NCBI GenBank assembly: GCA_958366985.1
Contig: CATXDC010000047.1
Location: forward strand, 1 to 5,311
DNA: 5,311 bases
Origin: an uncultured Oscillospiraceae bacterium
GTDB taxonomy: Bacteria > Bacillota > Clostridia > Oscillospirales > Acutalibacteraceae
Direction: 5' to 3'
The notes under the pieces are model-generated. The model was not told where the DNA came from. It saw nothing but the letters and a program-made list of their open reading frames with translations, and did not search any database. This document shows positions 4,711 to 5,311 of the stretch, in pieces. A program made the position numbers and the translations under genes. Within the stretch, counting starts at the first letter, position 1, and each line of letters starts with the position of its first letter.

Positions 4711-4777
4711 TTAGGGGGATATTCCCCCCTAACGCAGGCTATTTTGCTGACAAAATAGGTAATGCGTTATACCTATT
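4711..4777 (+). other. Origin of transfer (oriT) of the pMV158/MobV type, nick predicted between 4766 and 4767
   Basis: TAATGCG/TTATACC (4760-4773) closely matches the pMV158 nick region as I recall it, TAGTGTG/TTATACT. It is surrounded by overlapping inverted repeats, as in that oriT: CTATTTTG and CAAAATAG (4739-4746, 4751-4758) with a 4-base loop; an outer pair TAACGCA and TGCGTTA (4730-4736, 4763-4769) that embraces the first; and AATAGGTA with TACCTATT (4754-4761, 4770-4777), whose 8-base loop holds the nick. To the left a G/C-rich hairpin, TTAGGGGG with CCCCCTAA (4711-4718, 4725-4732), completes the region. The MobV relaxase fragment starts about 95 bases downstream in the expected orientation. 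Confidence 0.75.
4744..4773 (+). promoter_or_regulatory. Possible mob promoter overlapping oriT
   Basis: TTGCTG (4744-4749) and TATACC (4768-4773) are 18 bases apart and sit inside the oriT repeats. In pMV158 the mobM promoter overlaps oriT, so relaxase binding can repress its own gene; the same arrangement would fit here. The match to consensus is moderate. Confidence 0.35.
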
Positions 4778-4870
4778 CCGCGGAAGCTTTCAAACGCGTC
4801 CGGAACGACAAAAAAATAGCCGAAATCGCGACTACAACCGCATTTGCGGCTGCTTGAAAAGGAGTGAAAA

Positions 4871-5146
4871 ATGAGCAATGAAACAAAAGCGCTGTCGATT
4901 TCTTTTCGTTCAGACGACGGCTGCATTGAACATAACAACCGGGATTTCTTCACAGACAACGTGGATAAATCGCGAACGCCGAACAACATAACCTATGTTA
5001 AACGCGACCTGCGTGAACTGTACCATGAACTTTTTGACGAGGCTCTTGTCGAGTATAACGCAAGGCAAAATCGCCCCGACCGACAAATCCCAGACTACTA
5101 TGAGCATATCCGAAAAAGCAAAAAATAAAAGCTGTTTCAAGAAATA
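4871..5146 (+). pseudogene. mob: MobV-family relaxase (Mob/Pre), N-terminal fragment with nonsense codon
   Basis: A MobV relaxase nicks one strand at oriT and pilots it to a recipient cell. Codons 1-85 carry the family N-terminus: EHNNRDFFTDNVDKSRTPNN (residues 20-39), with His21 matching the His22 nucleophile of pMV158 MobM, then YHELFDEALVEYNARQNRPD (51-70) and DYYEHIR (75-81). A TAA (5126-5128) then stops the frame, but the next six codons read KLFQEI (5129-5146), which continues the family consensus (about KQEKLFHEI). So the stop most likely replaced a Gln or Glu codon. After 5146 the similarity ends. Complete family members have roughly 300-500 residues, so the His-rich metal-binding motif and all the rest are missing. 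The start has AAAAGGAG 6 bases upstream. It cannot act as a relaxase as it stands. Confidence 0.82.
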
Positions 5147-5229
5147 AGGCAAAACCGCACAATTAACGGCTAACGCCTTTGCCGCACGCTTGCTTGCATC
5201 TTTTCCGCCATATTGCACAATTCGTCATA

Positions 5230-5247
5230 GCAAGGCGACAGCCTTGC
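5230..5247. repeat. Perfect 7-base-pair hairpin with 4-base loop
   Basis: GCAAGGC (5230-5236) and GCCTTGC (5241-5247) flank GACA. It has no T-run on either side, so it is not a standard terminator. It may be part of a multi-copy repeat or an RNA element. Confidence 0.4.
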
Positions 5248-5287
5248 GTCGTCCTCATTTTACAATCTGACGAAAAATCGAGTTTTG

Positions 5288-5311
5288 CCAATAAGCGAAG
5301 CGCAATATTGG
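5288..5311. repeat. Inverted repeat at the right edge, possibly the centre of a longer palindrome
   Basis: CCAATA (5288-5293) pairs with TATTGG (5306-5311); inside, GCG (5295-5297) pairs with CGC (5301-5303) around AAG. The stem is still perfect at the last base of the window, so it may extend further to the right. Confidence 0.4.

Larger units (their letters stand above)
4589..4870 (+). other. Gene-free region holding oriT and the relaxase leader
   Basis: 282 bases without a credible gene. The first part (4589-4700) shows only a short direct repeat ATTCTGCC (4607-4614 and 4678-4685) and an AT-rich TAATATAACG stretch with no good -35 box. The middle is the oriT. After it come a 10-base palindrome TTCCGCGGAA (4776-4785), a small hairpin CCGCA/TGCGG (4838-4849), and the ribosome binding site AAAAGGAG (4857-4864) of the relaxase. 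Confidence 0.5.
5147..5311. other. Hairpin-rich stretch replacing the rest of the relaxase gene
   Basis: No gene is supported here. From 5148 the frame one base ahead of the relaxase frame is open for 40 codons to a TGA at 5268-5270, with no start codon of its own in good context. Structures seen: a perfect hairpin GCAAGGC/GCCTTGC (5230-5236, 5241-5247), the direct repeat GCACAATT (5157-5164 and 5215-5222), and a terminal inverted repeat CCAATA/TATTGG (5288-5293, 5306-5311) with an inner GCG/CGC pair that touches the window edge. It looks like an inserted or recombined repeat element. Confidence 0.4.

Noticed and set aside
4711..4732. G/C-rich hairpin as an intrinsic terminator of the small regulator gene
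   Set aside because: There is no T-run after it on the plus strand, and the seven T at 4696-4702 lie before it. It fits better as part of oriT.
4910..5218. 102-residue minus-strand frame opposite the relaxase fragment
   Set aside because: The opposite strand encodes clear MobV motifs; this frame is Cys/Val-rich without domain structure and lacks a ribosome site.
1..5311. CRISPR array, tRNA, rRNA, or insertion sequence with transposase
   Set aside because: No regularly spaced repeats, no cloverleaf-type sequence and no transposase or integrase motifs were seen in any frame.

Overview
The window looks like a piece of a low-GC Gram-positive genome, most likely a gut clostridium of the Ruminococcus/Oscillospiraceae type. 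This is inferred from strong AGGAGG-type ribosome binding sites, consensus TTGACA/TATAAT promoters, lipoprotein signal peptides, an ECF sigma factor paired with a DUF4367-type membrane partner, and a MobV mobilization module. No species can be fixed from the sequence alone.

Layout, left to right. (1) Positions 1-441 are debris and signals: a strong ribosome binding site followed by a 5-codon frame at the left edge, a leftward fragment resembling the C-terminus of AlbA_2/RecG-like ATP-binding proteins (73-312) that runs into a terminator-like hairpin (90-117), and a leftward terminator (350-402). (2) Positions 442-3515 are a leftward envelope-signalling cluster: an ECF sigma factor (2898-3452) with its own promoter, an overlapping DUF4367-type single-pass membrane protein that is probably its anti-sigma factor (2252-2908), and two predicted lipoproteins (1390-2166 and 442-1191). 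(3) Positions 3506-5311 are one end of an integrative or mobilizable element, or its remains: a leftward Xre-family regulator (3529-4140), a rightward small Cro/CI-type regulator (4361-4588), an oriT of the pMV158/MobV type (4711-4777), and the first 85 codons of a MobV relaxase stopped by a nonsense codon and then broken off (4871-5146). The relaxase is followed by an unrelated stretch rich in hairpins (5147-5311).

How the parts may work together. The sigma factor, membrane partner and lipoproteins lie in one direction and are probably one regulon for sensing or protecting the cell envelope. The two Xre regulators face away from each other, but their promoters face towards each other and overlap, so each transcript crosses the other promoter. 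This is the geometry of the P2/186 phage lysogeny switches, here beside an oriT. The oriT carries a close match to the pMV158 nick site, and a possible mob promoter overlaps it. The relaxase lacks its metal-binding motif, so transfer from this oriT would need a relaxase supplied in trans.

The best candidates for something undescribed are the overlapping-promoter switch, the orphan oriT with its broken relaxase, and the sigma/anti-sigma/two-lipoprotein cluster. All family assignments are from reading the sequence; no searches were run.
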